A stretch of DNA of 64,000 nt from Pseudomonas japonica (GCF_900188455.1 NZ_FZOL01000003.1:124001-188000); one strand, 5' to 3'; counted from the first letter of the stretch, positions 40,031 through 48,692 are shown. Made by a program: numbers and translations. The notes: a model not told the origin generated them from the letters alone.

Positions 40031-40741
40031 TTACGTGAGTGTGACGGTATCTCCGCCGTCCACGGCGAGTACCGTGCCGCTGATCATCGGATTGCCGGCC
40101 AGCAGCAGGGCGGCCGAGGCGATGTCTTCCGGTCGGGCAATGCGCTTGACCGGGAGCGACTGGCTGCGCTGGCGCATTTTCTCGACGAGGGCTTCGGCGT
40201 GCAGGCCGGTATCGACAAACCCGGGAGACAGCACATTGACCCGTACCGGCGACAGCTCACTGGCCAGGCCCCGGGCAAAACCCTCGATACCGGCGTTCAC
40301 GGCACTGATCAAGGCCGTCTGCGGCCCGGCGCGCTGGGCGAAGCGTCCCGAGACCAGGGTCAACGAACCCTGGTCGTTGAACGAGGCCAGCCGGGCGATG
40401 TGGTAGGCCGCCCAGAACTTGCTGTCGAAGATGCGTTGCGCATCCGCCAGGGAAACGCTGCGCACCGGGCCGAAGGTCAGCGAGGCCGCGGTGACCACGA
40501 TGTGGTCCCAGCGCGTGGGGCGGGCAAAGAAGCGCTCCAGTTGTTCCGGGCGGGTGACGTCCAGTGGCTCGGTGGCAACGGCCGGGTCGATGTCCCGTGC
40601 CGCCAGGCTCAGGCGCTCGGCGCTTCGTCCTGCCAGGGTGACGCTGGCACCTTGCTGGTGAAACAGCCTGGCAATGGCGAAACCGATGCCGGCGGAACCG
40701 CCGATGACCAGGACCTGGGTGGTGGGTTCAAACGCAGGCAT
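40031..40741 (-). CDS. Atypical short-chain dehydrogenase lacking Tyr/Lys
   Basis: 236 residues with a Rossmann fold: VLVIGGSAGIGFAIA (nucleotide loop, residues 14-20), DVTRPE and VTAAS in place of NNAG. Ser131 is kept (LTLVSG), but the YxxxK positions are Ile145 and Asn149 (ALISAVNAGIEGF), so the classical catalytic Tyr and Lys are absent. The remaining structure including SPVRVNVLSPG is intact. It may catalyse a different reaction or bind NAD(P)(H) without the usual proton relay. It overlaps the Dabb gene by 14 bp and is the last gene of the leftward operon. Confidence 0.85.
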   Translation of the reverse strand: MPAFEPTTQVLVIGGSAGIGFAIARLFHQQGASVTLAGRSAERLSLAARDIDPAVATEPLDVTRPEQLERFFARPTRWDHIVVTAASLTFGPVRSVSLADAQRIFDSKFWAAYHIARLASFNDQGSLTLVSGRFAQRAGPQTALISAVNAGIEGFARGLASELSPVRVNVLSPGFVDTGLHAEALVEKMRQRSQSLPVKRIARPEDIASAALLLAGNPMISGTVLAVDGGDTVTLT

Positions 40742-41048
40742 GGCGGTCTTGCTCCTGTGGCAGGGGAGTGGGGTGCGGGTAGTCGAAGATCAGCATCTCG
40801 CACAGCGCGCGCAGGCGCGGGCGGAATGCGGCGTGCAGGGGGTGTTCGCGCCAGTCCGGGAGCACTGATGCGTCGGTGAATGTCAGGATGAAGCCCTGGT
40901 CATAACCCAGCGAACGGTCGCCGCTGTCGGCGATGATCTCCACCGAGACCAGCCCGGGCACGTGCGCCGGAAAATCGTGGAGTTCCCGCAGCAGCGTCGA
41001 CAAGGCGGCGGCGTCGGAGCTTTTCAGCAAGACAATGCGTTTATACAT
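40728..41048 (-). CDS. Dabb (stress-responsive alpha/beta barrel) protein
   Basis: 106 residues; a small dimeric alpha+beta barrel: MYKRIVLLKSSD start, helix ALSTLLRELHDFPAHVPGLVS, then GYDQGFILTFTDASVLPDWR, then HPLHAAFRP, the Dabb/EthD-like pattern. Family members include polyketide cyclases as well as stress proteins, so a cyclase or isomerase role in the pathway is possible. It overlaps both neighbours (8 bp with the FAH-like gene, 14 bp with the SDR), so translation is coupled. Confidence 0.78.
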   Translation of the reverse strand: MYKRIVLLKSSDAAALSTLLRELHDFPAHVPGLVSVEIIADSGDRSLGYDQGFILTFTDASVLPDWREHPLHAAFRPRLRALCEMLIFDYPHPTPLPQEQDRHACV

Positions 41049-41913
41049 GGCGGTTCTCCCATTCGATCAGGTTGCTCAGGCGCGGACCGCCGTCGAAATC
41101 GCACACCACGGTGTCACCATGGCTGAGGTGAATACCGGCGTCGGCGCTGTTGCGATCGGCGCCCATATAGAGGTAGATCAGCGTGCCGGGCAGGCGCAGC
41201 GAGGGGTGCTGCCAGAGGGTGTCGAACAGATCGTTGGCGTCGTAGCTGAGGCAGGACAGGCCGGTGTTGAAGTCCTGTTGCCAGTGCAGATCGCCAGCGC
41301 GGTAGATCGAGGTCCTGCCCTTGATCAGCTCGGGCAGGGGCTGCCAGTAGAACAGGTGAGAAATGGCGCTGGGCTGGAGCTTGGCGTAGGCCAGGTAATT
41401 GCGCTTGGATCGGGCCAGCTCGATATCGGTCAGGTCGTTGCCGAAGGTGTAGCCCAGGTAGCCAGGCTGGCCGTTGGCGTCCACCAGAAACAGGGCCACC
41501 ACTTCCGCTTCCTCGCACGCCGACAGCGCTCCGCGACTCATGCGCAGCACCTCGCCACTGCGCTTGAGGGTGTCGGCAAAACCCTTGATGAAGAAGGCCG
41601 GTCGCTCGTCGTCTTGCGGTGGTGTCGCGATCTTGCTCTGGTGGGTCAGGCCGAAGCCGCAGACCACGCCCTGGCGCGGGTCTGGCGGCAGCAGGCAGGG
41701 CAGCAGTTCGAAGCCTGTCAGGTCGGTGACGGTCAAGGGGGCCGGAATATGTTCGCGCAGGTATTCCAGCGGGCCACCCGGGTACTTGCTCGCGTCGGTG
41801 TCACGCAGCAAGACGTAGAGCCCGGGCACCGGATACAGCGTGTATTGCCCGGCGCCGCCGGGGCTGGCCACATAGCGCTGGCCGTCGCGCGCGCATTCAA
41901 AAATGATCGACAT
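41041..41913 (-). CDS. FAH/AraD1-like (GguC) family protein
   Basis: 290 residues. The C-terminal two-thirds follow the fumarylacetoacetate hydrolase fold as seen in AraD1/GguC proteins: ACEEAEVVALFLVDANG with the metal-binding acidic pair, then GYLGYTFGNDLTDIELARSK, then LYLYMGADRN and SHGDTVVCDF near the end. Family members hydrolyse, decarboxylate, hydrate or isomerise 2-oxo acids and acylpyruvates with Mg2+. In this locus it may process the product of the ThDP enzyme. It starts ten bases after the ThDP gene stop. Confidence 0.75.
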   Translation of the reverse strand: MSIIFECARDGQRYVASPGGAGQYTLYPVPGLYVLLRDTDASKYPGGPLEYLREHIPAPLTVTDLTGFELLPCLLPPDPRQGVVCGFGLTHQSKIATPPQDDERPAFFIKGFADTLKRSGEVLRMSRGALSACEEAEVVALFLVDANGQPGYLGYTFGNDLTDIELARSKRNYLAYAKLQPSAISHLFYWQPLPELIKGRTSIYRAGDLHWQQDFNTGLSCLSYDANDLFDTLWQHPSLRLPGTLIYLYMGADRNSADAGIHLSHGDTVVCDFDGGPRLSNLIEWENRHV

Positions 41914-41923
41914 GAGACAGCTC

Positions 41924-43645
41924 CTAAAGCGTCTTGATTTCCAGCAGGGCGGGTTTGCCGTGGGTCTGCATGTAGGTCAGGCAGTCGCTGATCCTTTCCT
42001 GGATCGCCGCGGGGTTGTCGGCGCTGCCCGGGCTGTAGAGGTTGAAGGTCTGCGCCAGGGCGACGAAGTCCACCTCGTTGTCATGGAAGCTGGTCGCCAG
42101 GTCGGACAGGTCGATGGGCCGCTGGCGCAGGTCGGCGATCCGTTCGGCGTGCTGCTTGGAGTTGAGGTAGAGCCGGTTGTTGATCACCAGCACCAGCAGC
42201 GGAATGTCATAGGCCGACAGGGTCCACAGGGCGCTTGGGGTATAGAGCAGGTCGCCGTCCGATTGCAGGTTGATGCACAGGCGGCCAGTGCCTTGGTGGG
42301 CAACCGCCGCGCCGATGGCCGCGCCCAGTCCATAGCCGAGCCCGGCGCCACCGCTCATGCCGATATAGGCCTCGCTGCGCTCGATCGGCCAGAGCTCGCG
42401 CACCAGGGTGTCGATTGTCACGCTGCCGGTGTTGGTCAGCACCCAGCGCTGATGGCCGATGGCTTCATGAATGGCAATCAGCGCCTGGGCGATGGTCAGG
42501 CCGTCGGCAGGCTGGGTCACCTGCGCGAGCAGCGCCTGGTGACGGGCCTGTTTGTGCGCGGCTATGCGTTGGATGCGTGCGTCGATCCGCGCCTGTGCCG
42601 GGTGCTCGCGCAACTCGCTGGAGGCCCGGGTGGCCTGGGCGATCCGCGCGATGGAGGCGGCGACGTTGGCGTGCAGCACCAGGTCCGCGCACACCAGTTT
42701 CTGGCTGTCGGCGACCCAACTGCTGATCAGCAGCGAGTGGGTGCCCAGGGTCGCGATATACAGCCCCGGGTGGGGCTGCTGGCCGGAGTGGGCGAGCAGG
42801 CCGTGCAGGTCCTGGACTTCCAGGGCCAGCAGAAAGTCGCATTCGCCCAGCAGGTGCGCATCGTGGTCCTGGAAGACCAGCGGATGGGTATTGGGCACGT
42901 TGTAGCGGCCATTGCGGGAAATCACCGCGGCCCCCGTGAGGGTGGCGATTTCCAGCAGTTGCGCGGCCTGTTCGTCGTTCAGCGCGGCGTAGTCGACGGC
43001 GAGCACCGGGTGTTGGGCGCTGGTCAACTGGGCCATCAGCTCGGCCAGTTGCTGGTCGTCCAGTGCCGACAGGCGTTCCGGGCGTATCGGACCGTCCGGC
43101 AGGGCCAGATGGTCAGCCAGGGGTTCTTCCTGGACGGCGCTGTCGATGGCCACATAGCACGGGGCATGGGGCTCGGCGGCGCAGAGTTTCAACGCACGCT
43201 GCACGGATTCCAGGGTGGCGCCCTGGGACACCGGCATGTCGGTCCATTTGGTATAGCCGGAGAGCAATTTGTCGATGCCCTGGGAGGTATGGATCCAGTC
43301 GATCCAGGGGCGGCGCAGCGCCGCGTCGATGGGGCCGTTGCCGCCCAGTACCAGCAACGGAACGCGGTCGCACCAGGCATTGAAGATGGCCATGCTCGCG
43401 TGTTGCAGGCCGATGTTGGCATGCACCAGCACGGCCATGTGCTTGCCGCTGGCCTTGTAGTAACCATGGGCCATGGCCACGGAGATTTCTTCATGGCAGC
43501 ACATCAGGATGGCCGGTACCGCCGGGTCGGGGTGATGCACCAGCGAATCATGAATGCCGCGGAACGAGGCGCCGGGGTTGAAGCAGACGTACTCGATGTC
43601 GTGGGCGATCAGCAGGTCGACAAGCAAATCGGAAAAATACTTCAC
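41924..43645 (-). CDS. ThDP-dependent enzyme (benzoylformate decarboxylase/ALS-like)
   Basis: 573 residues with three ThDP-enzyme domains. The Pyr domain has the conserved Glu in CCHEEISVAMAHGYYKASG (E52) and NIGLQHASMAIFNAW, the middle domain is present, and the PP domain carries SDGDLLYTPSALWTLSAYD then VINNR, the GD-x(n)-NN metal/ThDP motif near residue 460. Closest in style to benzoylformate decarboxylase and acetolactate synthase-like enzymes. It would decarboxylate a 2-oxo acid or join two carbonyl units. It overlaps the enolase-superfamily gene by four bases (ATGA). Confidence 0.9.
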   Translation of the reverse strand: MKYFSDLLVDLLIAHDIEYVCFNPGASFRGIHDSLVHHPDPAVPAILMCCHEEISVAMAHGYYKASGKHMAVLVHANIGLQHASMAIFNAWCDRVPLLVLGGNGPIDAALRRPWIDWIHTSQGIDKLLSGYTKWTDMPVSQGATLESVQRALKLCAAEPHAPCYVAIDSAVQEEPLADHLALPDGPIRPERLSALDDQQLAELMAQLTSAQHPVLAVDYAALNDEQAAQLLEIATLTGAAVISRNGRYNVPNTHPLVFQDHDAHLLGECDFLLALEVQDLHGLLAHSGQQPHPGLYIATLGTHSLLISSWVADSQKLVCADLVLHANVAASIARIAQATRASSELREHPAQARIDARIQRIAAHKQARHQALLAQVTQPADGLTIAQALIAIHEAIGHQRWVLTNTGSVTIDTLVRELWPIERSEAYIGMSGGAGLGYGLGAAIGAAVAHQGTGRLCINLQSDGDLLYTPSALWTLSAYDIPLLVLVINNRLYLNSKQHAERIADLRQRPIDLSDLATSFHDNEVDFVALAQTFNLYSPGSADNPAAIQERISDCLTYMQTHGKPALLEIKTL

Positions 43646-44835
43646 TGCGCACGCTCCATGTGAAGGGGGTCGTTGGGATATCGGTCGGCATCGATTGCCG
43701 TGCGGTAGGGCAGGACCCGGGGCGTCAGCCGGCAGCCGAGGCCCGGCTGCGTCGGGACGGGCAGGTCGATCGCGTTGTGCAGTCGATCGATGGCGGGCAT
43801 CGGTTCGAGCAGGTTGCCGTCGAAGAAACGGTCGTGCTGTCCGGCTTCCACGCCCATGAAGCCGTCACAGGCCGTCAGCAGCGCACGGTGCGCCGCGATC
43901 AACGGACCGACTTCGGCAACCTGCACGCCCAGATAGACGGGCAGGCCCCACTGCTGGCACTGCTCGATCATCTTCGCGGTGGTGAGCAAGCCGCCGCATT
44001 TGGCGATGCGCAGGTTCACCGCATCCAGCGCCTGGTGCTGCAAGGCCTTCTCCAGGCTGGCCGGCGAACTGACCGACTCATCCAGCATGATCCTTGCGCC
44101 ATGTTCGAGACGCGCCTGGCGGTAATCCTCCAGGCTGCCTCTGGGCAAGGGCTCCTCGAACAAGGTCACGCCCAGTTCGGCAAACGGCCGGGCGCTGTCC
44201 CGCAGTTGCTGCGGCGACCAGCTCATGTTCGGGTCCACGTACAGCGCCAGGTCCGGCGCCAGCGCCCTGATGCCGTGCAGGCGCTGTCGATTGGCCTGTG
44301 CCTCGCCGGCCAGCTTGAGCTTGAGCGAACCCCGTGGCTTGCGCTGTTCAAGGAACGCCTGCACCGGTTGCGACAGGTCAAGCACCTGGGTGATGTTGAC
44401 CTGGGCGGGCAGGGCCCGGCGTGCCGCCCGGGCGGGCGAGGCAATGCGCAGGAGGAAGTCGGACAGTGGCAGGTCGGCTTGCTGGGCCAGTGTGTCGAGG
44501 ATCGCCATCTCCACCAGGCAGCGGGTGTTGTTGCCAACCGCCTGCCCGGACAGCGACGGCAGGCCCTGCTCATGGAGATCGCGACCACGGTCGAGCGGAT
44601 CGCCGCTGGCCAACGCCCGCGCCAGCTGAGCGAAGTCGATGCGGCGCAGCTCCGCCAGCACCGATTCGCAGTCTTCCGCCGTGACGTAGCGACGTGGCGC
44701 GCATTCGCCGATGCCGGTAAAGCCGCCGCGGGTCCAGCTGAGCACCACGCTGTCCGACGTCTGTCGTCGGTGGGCGCCGTGAACGAACGGGTTGGCCATG
44801 GGCTGGCGCACGAGGTACACCTCAGGCGGCGTCAT
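43642..44835 (-). CDS. Enolase-superfamily enzyme (muconate-lactonizing type)
   Basis: 397 residues. The C-terminal barrel has the full acid/base set of the muconate lactonizing subgroup: K172-x-K174 (LKLKLAG), D201 (YVDPN), E227/E228 (FEEPL), D252 (MLDES) and K279 (RIAKCGG). The N-terminal cap includes FTGIGECAPR. The subgroup includes MLE, o-succinylbenzoate synthase and dipeptide epimerases, all acting through an enolate next to a carboxylate. It overlaps the hydrolase gene by 14 bp. The specific substrate cannot be told from the sequence. Confidence 0.9.
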   Translation of the reverse strand: MTPPEVYLVRQPMANPFVHGAHRRQTSDSVVLSWTRGGFTGIGECAPRRYVTAEDCESVLAELRRIDFAQLARALASGDPLDRGRDLHEQGLPSLSGQAVGNNTRCLVEMAILDTLAQQADLPLSDFLLRIASPARAARRALPAQVNITQVLDLSQPVQAFLEQRKPRGSLKLKLAGEAQANRQRLHGIRALAPDLALYVDPNMSWSPQQLRDSARPFAELGVTLFEEPLPRGSLEDYRQARLEHGARIMLDESVSSPASLEKALQHQALDAVNLRIAKCGGLLTTAKMIEQCQQWGLPVYLGVQVAEVGPLIAAHRALLTACDGFMGVEAGQHDRFFDGNLLEPMPAIDRLHNAIDLPVPTQPGLGCRLTPRVLPYRTAIDADRYPNDPLHMERAQ

Positions 44836-45700
44836 AGGTGTAGTGTCCGTTGGCTTTGACGAAATCGGCGGTGAACTGCACGACCTGGCCCATCGCGGCG
44901 GTGAAGAACAGGTAGTGCTTGTCCTGATTCACCAGCAGGGTCGAGCTGTTGCGACACAGCTGCTGGAAGTGACCGACGCTGGTGCCGACGTCCACCAGCG
45001 GGTCCTTGTCGGCGCAGATGAACAGGCTGGGTACGTCGATGGGCAAGGCATCGTCGGCCAGGTAGACCTGTTCCAGTGCCAGCAGCTTTTTGCGCTCGCG
45101 GTGCTGCAGGTGGGTGGTGGCCAGCGCATCGTTGCGGATGAACTCGGCCAGATGGGGGTTGGCGGTGAAGTCATCGGCATCGAGTCCGGAATCCCACAGC
45201 TCCGGCCGGTCATCCAGGGCGATGTGCGCGCGCTCCTGCTCGCTGAGCCGATCGTGCATCTTGCCCAGCCAGGCCGAGCAGATGACCAGGTTGTCAAAGG
45301 CCAACCGGCCCTGGGGCCAGCTGGCGATGGCCGCGAGCACCGAGCCTCCCAGGCAGTGTCCGAACAGGCAGAGCTGAATGTCGTCGGGCACTTCGCGGCG
45401 AATGTGCTCGATGGCCGCCGCCGCGTCGTCGTGCAGCGTACGAACGTCCGGAAAACTGTGCCGCTGGCCACTGCTGATGCCACATCCCTCACGGTCCAGG
45501 GCGTAGAAGGCGATCCCCAGGTTGGCGAAGGCATTGCCGACCGACCACAACCACCCGGCATGGCTCTGCAGTCCATGAAAATACAGGATGGCTCCCCGCG
45601 GCCGCTGCGGGCGCCAGGCATGCAACGCGATCCGCCGGTCTGCCCCGGCCAGGTAATGAACCTCGCGGGCGATGCTGTGCTGAAACAGATGCATGTTCAT
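44822..45700 (-). CDS. Alpha/beta hydrolase with Cys nucleophile
   Basis: 292 residues of the S33/lysophospholipase-like group: LYFHGLQSHAGW, then YALDREGCGIS. The nucleophile elbow is GHCLGG with Cys116 in place of Ser. The acid is likely in ICADKDPLV and the base in NQDKHYLF. A G-x-C-x-G elbow is a feature of PHA synthases and of some thioesterases and acyltransferases, so transacylation is a real option besides hydrolysis. It lies 15 bp downstream of the GH3 gene and overlaps the enolase-superfamily gene. Confidence 0.87.
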   Translation of the reverse strand: MNMHLFQHSIAREVHYLAGADRRIALHAWRPQRPRGAILYFHGLQSHAGWLWSVGNAFANLGIAFYALDREGCGISSGQRHSFPDVRTLHDDAAAAIEHIRREVPDDIQLCLFGHCLGGSVLAAIASWPQGRLAFDNLVICSAWLGKMHDRLSEQERAHIALDDRPELWDSGLDADDFTANPHLAEFIRNDALATTHLQHRERKKLLALEQVYLADDALPIDVPSLFICADKDPLVDVGTSVGHFQQLCRNSSTLLVNQDKHYLFFTAAMGQVVQFTADFVKANGHYTYDAA

Positions 45701-45715
45701 GAGTGCCTCTCAATA

Positions 45716-47371
45716 TCAAGGTTGCTGGATGCCCAGAAGGGAAAGGTCCGGTTGGAATGGCTTGTATTTGATCTGAAGGGTTTTCCGGGCTGCTTTCTCC
45801 TGCTCGATGGCCTGCGAGATCGCGTTGCCCGGTACCGTGATGACCTTGATCTGCCCCAGGCGCTTGCTGCTGCGCTTGGATTCGTACTCGATGTTGATCG
45901 TCTGCAGATGCCCGTCGAGCAACTGGCTGAGCGTCTCCGACTCGCCGCTCGGCGCGTCGCCCGCTTCGATGGCGACGGCGTAGTAGGGCGTTTCGTGCCA
46001 GACCGGGGCACACAGATACAGCCCGGCATTGGGGATGCCGCACAGTTGCACGGCTTCGTGCAGCTGGGTCTCGGTGATCTTCTCGCCGGTGAATGAATGC
46101 ATGACGCCGTTGCGCCGGCTGAAGCTGATGCGGGGGACGCCACGGTAGTAGCCATGCACGCGGTAGATATCGCCGGTGTACATGCGAACCATGCCGTTGC
46201 CCTGCCACATGACCAGGTGGTATTCGTCGCCTTCCTTGAGCTGGTCCAGGGCCACGGTTTCCGGCTGCAGCCGGTCGCGTACCAGCGCATCCATGTCCAC
46301 CGACACCGGGATGAATTCGAAGAAGGCCTGATCCACCGCCAGCGGCTGGCTGTCCTGATCATCGTCCACGGGAAGGGTCACCACGCCCTCGGTACCGCAC
46401 GACATGAAGGGCAGCACCGTTGCCGGCCCCAGGATCCGCTCCAGCTGGGGCTTGTAGAGCTTGGCGGAGGCCGCCGTCCAGCAACTGAAGCGCTCCAGGC
46501 CCGGCCATACATCGGTCAGCGCAACGCCATCGCGAGACAGCACGGCCTCGAACCGTCGCGCGGCAACGGGGTCGGCCGCGCGCAGGTTGGCGCCGGTCCA
46601 GGCGCCGTCATGCAGATCGCGCAGCAGGCGTTCACGGTTTTCCAGCAGGCAGTGGTGCAGGGAGAGCAGGGTGCTGGGGTTGATCGAGGTCAGCAGCCTG
46701 ACATCCTCGCCAAGGGTCCACAGCAGTCGCGCATACATCTTCTGCTCATGGCTGGCGTCGGCAGTCGGGGTGAACCAGGGGGCTTCATACCAGGGCGGAT
46801 TCCAGTCGCCACTGCCGACCTGCGGGTGCCGGTTGCTGATCGCCTGATAGGGCAGCCCTTCGACGTACTCGGTACTCGGGTCGCGTACGGTCTGGGTGTC
46901 CAGCGTGGCCCAGGGGTTGGCGTGCAGGGCAGGGTAGTCATGGCCGAAGAACCCCCACATCGTCTGGATCGCGGGGACCCGGTACTGGCGGATCCAGTGC
47001 AGGGTGTAGGGGATGCGCTTGGATTGCCCGGTGGTGCCGCTGGTCTTGAGCCAGCGCACGACCGGGCTGCAACTGAGTATCCCGCCTTTCTGCTGACCTT
47101 CCCGCACGAGGATTTCGCGGAAGTCCTCATAGGTCATCACCGGGATGTTGGTGTGGGTGATCCTGCCGTTGCAGTGGCTGACCCGGAAGCCATTTTCCTT
47201 CCAGAACAACGACTTGTGGCACACATGAATGATGTCCTCCAGGACGTGCTCCTGCGTCCGGAGAGGTTTGTCGAGCCTTTCCAGATAGCTCGCTTGCGCC
47301 TGGGCGCATTCTGCTTTGAAGGTCGGCACCCTTCGCTGCCAGTGGCCGATCCAAGAGTCCATCTTGCCCAT
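45716..47371 (-). CDS. GH3-family acyl-adenylating amide synthetase
   Basis: 551 residues (548 if the ATG at 47362 is used; CGAGGA is placed for 47371). It has the GH3 adenylation motifs: SGTTGQSKRIPYT (ATP loop, 111-123), FMSCGTEGV (second motif) and VRMYTGDIYRVHGYYRG then PRISFSRRNGV and FTGEKITE (third motif and hinge). Plant GH3 enzymes activate jasmonate, auxin or benzoates as acyl-AMP and join them to amino acids; bacterial members are scarce and mostly uncharacterised. It heads the leftward operon and is the probable amide- or ester-forming step. Confidence 0.92.
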   Translation of the reverse strand: MGKMDSWIGHWQRRVPTFKAECAQAQASYLERLDKPLRTQEHVLEDIIHVCHKSLFWKENGFRVSHCNGRITHTNIPVMTYEDFREILVREGQQKGGILSCSPVVRWLKTSGTTGQSKRIPYTLHWIRQYRVPAIQTMWGFFGHDYPALHANPWATLDTQTVRDPSTEYVEGLPYQAISNRHPQVGSGDWNPPWYEAPWFTPTADASHEQKMYARLLWTLGEDVRLLTSINPSTLLSLHHCLLENRERLLRDLHDGAWTGANLRAADPVAARRFEAVLSRDGVALTDVWPGLERFSCWTAASAKLYKPQLERILGPATVLPFMSCGTEGVVTLPVDDDQDSQPLAVDQAFFEFIPVSVDMDALVRDRLQPETVALDQLKEGDEYHLVMWQGNGMVRMYTGDIYRVHGYYRGVPRISFSRRNGVMHSFTGEKITETQLHEAVQLCGIPNAGLYLCAPVWHETPYYAVAIEAGDAPSGESETLSQLLDGHLQTINIEYESKRSSKRLGQIKVITVPGNAISQAIEQEKAARKTLQIKYKPFQPDLSLLGIQQP

Positions 47372-47402
47372 GCGTTCGTCCTCGATCTTCAGGGGGTAAA
47401 AG

Positions 47403-47420
47403 AGAGACTGTTATGTCTCT
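47403..47420. promoter_or_regulatory. Candidate operator, AGAGAC/GTCTCT inverted repeat
   Basis: Perfect six-base arms around TGTTAT, 32 bp before the GH3 start. Its AGAC/GTCT half-sites are those of the palindrome in front of the TetR gene. Confidence 0.5.
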
Positions 47421-47470
47421 ATTGACGGTGTTTATCCCTCCAGAATTTATGTGTCAAGGTGTTTCAGGTT

Positions 47471-47482
47471 ATTGGATCCAAT
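47471..47482. promoter_or_regulatory. 12-bp palindrome in divergent promoter
   Basis: ATTGGATCCAAT, perfectly symmetric, about 100 bp before the GH3 start and 200 bp before the aldo-keto reductase start. Possible operator; no second copy noticed. Confidence 0.35.
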
Positions 47483-47685
47483 TATTTACTTTGATTTGAC
47501 GGTGCAGGAGTTTTTTACGGTAACCATTTAATTCATTGTTTTTAATAGTATTTATTGTGATTTTTTGACGAAAAAATCTCATTTGCGCCGAAAAATATAA
47601 AAAATTTTCATGAAACAGTGATTGACGAATGAGCGAGGATTTGAAAAAGATGTAGAACGATCAGTATCACAAGGAGGGCGATTCC

Positions 47686-48672
47686 ATGGTTTCCAGGATC
47701 ACGTTGGGTACCCAGGGGCTGCGTGTCGGTCGCATCGGGCTGGGTTGCATGGGGATGAGTCAGTGGTACGGCGCGACGGATGACGCCGAGTCGGTGCGCA
47801 CGCTGCATCGCGCACTGGAGCTGGGAGTGGATTTCTTCGACAGCGCCGAGGCGTATGGGCCGTTCACCAACGAGCAGCTGTTGCGGCGCGCCTTCGCCGG
47901 GCGCCGGGAGGAGGTGGTGATCGCCACCAAGTTCGGTTTTCGCATCGTCGATGGCCAGATCGTCGGCGTCGACAGCTCCGAAACCAATCTGCAGAAAGTC
48001 GTCGAGGCGTCTCTCAAGCGGCTGGGAACGGACTACATCGATGTGCTGTACCAGCACAGGCTCGACCCGGACATTCCCATCGAAGACGTGGTGGGTGCCA
48101 TGGCTCGCCTGGTCGAGCAGGGCAAAGTGAAATACCTCGGACTCTGCGAAGTGGGCACGCGCACCATCGAACGCGCCCATGCAGTCCATCCACTTTCCGT
48201 GATCCAGGGAGAGTACTCGCTGTGGGAGCGCAATGTCGAAGAGGACATCCTGCCGCTGCTGCACCACCTGGGCATCGGCTACGTCGCCTTCTGCCCCCTG
48301 GGGCGCGGCTTCCTGACCGGCAAGGCGGCCAGCGCCAGCCACTACGACGCCAATGATTTCCGCCAGCAGGATCCGCGCTTTCGCGAAGAGAATTTCGCCG
48401 CCAATACCTTCCTGACCGAATCGATCCTTGCGCTGGCGGCGTCCTGGTCGATGACGCCCGCGCAGTTGGCGCTGGCCTGGCTGCTGACCCGCAGCCAGCA
48501 CCTGGCGGTCATTCCGGGGACCAAGCGCGTCAACTACCTGGAAGAAAACGTGGGCGCCGATGCCTGTGTGCTCGATGGCGAGCAGCTCCAGGCAATCGAG
48601 GCGCTGCTGGGGCAGTGGGCGGTCGCCGGCGAACGCTATGAACAGCGAATGATGCAGTTCATCGATCGCTAG
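47686..48672 (+). CDS. Aldo-keto reductase
   Basis: 328-residue NADPH-dependent TIM-barrel reductase. The catalytic tetrad is visible: Asp and Tyr in FFDSAEAYG, Lys in IATKFGF and His in LYQHRLD. The C-terminal IPGTKRVNYLEENVGA binds the cofactor phosphate. It resembles the YajO/AKR13-like group. CAAGGAGGG lies before the start. First gene of the rightward operon; it probably reduces an aldehyde or ketone intermediate of the pathway. Confidence 0.92.
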   Translation: MVSRITLGTQGLRVGRIGLGCMGMSQWYGATDDAESVRTLHRALELGVDFFDSAEAYGPFTNEQLLRRAFAGRREEVVIATKFGFRIVDGQIVGVDSSETNLQKVVEASLKRLGTDYIDVLYQHRLDPDIPIEDVVGAMARLVEQGKVKYLGLCEVGTRTIERAHAVHPLSVIQGEYSLWERNVEEDILPLLHHLGIGYVAFCPLGRGFLTGKAASASHYDANDFRQQDPRFREENFAANTFLTESILALAASWSMTPAQLALAWLLTRSQHLAVIPGTKRVNYLEENVGADACVLDGEQLQAIEALLGQWAVAGERYEQRMMQFIDR

Positions 48673-48692
48673 GCGCGGCAGGGAGGCAGGGT

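Larger units (their letters stand above)
47372..47685. promoter_or_regulatory. AT-rich divergent promoter region of the metabolite locus
   Basis: 314 bp between the two operons, much more AT-rich than the flanking genes, with T tracts (GAGTTTTTTACGG, GATTTTTTGACG). It carries an AGAGAC-N6-GTCTCT inverted repeat at 47403-47420 and a perfect ATTGGATCCAAT palindrome at 47471-47482. It should hold both promoters and probably binds the TetR protein and silencing proteins. Confidence 0.7.

Noticed and set aside
41903..47425. Very long open frames on the plus strand opposite the leftward operon (about 586, 399, 434 and 442 codons)
   Set aside because: They are mirror images of genes with clear catalytic motifs on the minus strand and result from high third-position GC; their own translations show no recognisable domains.
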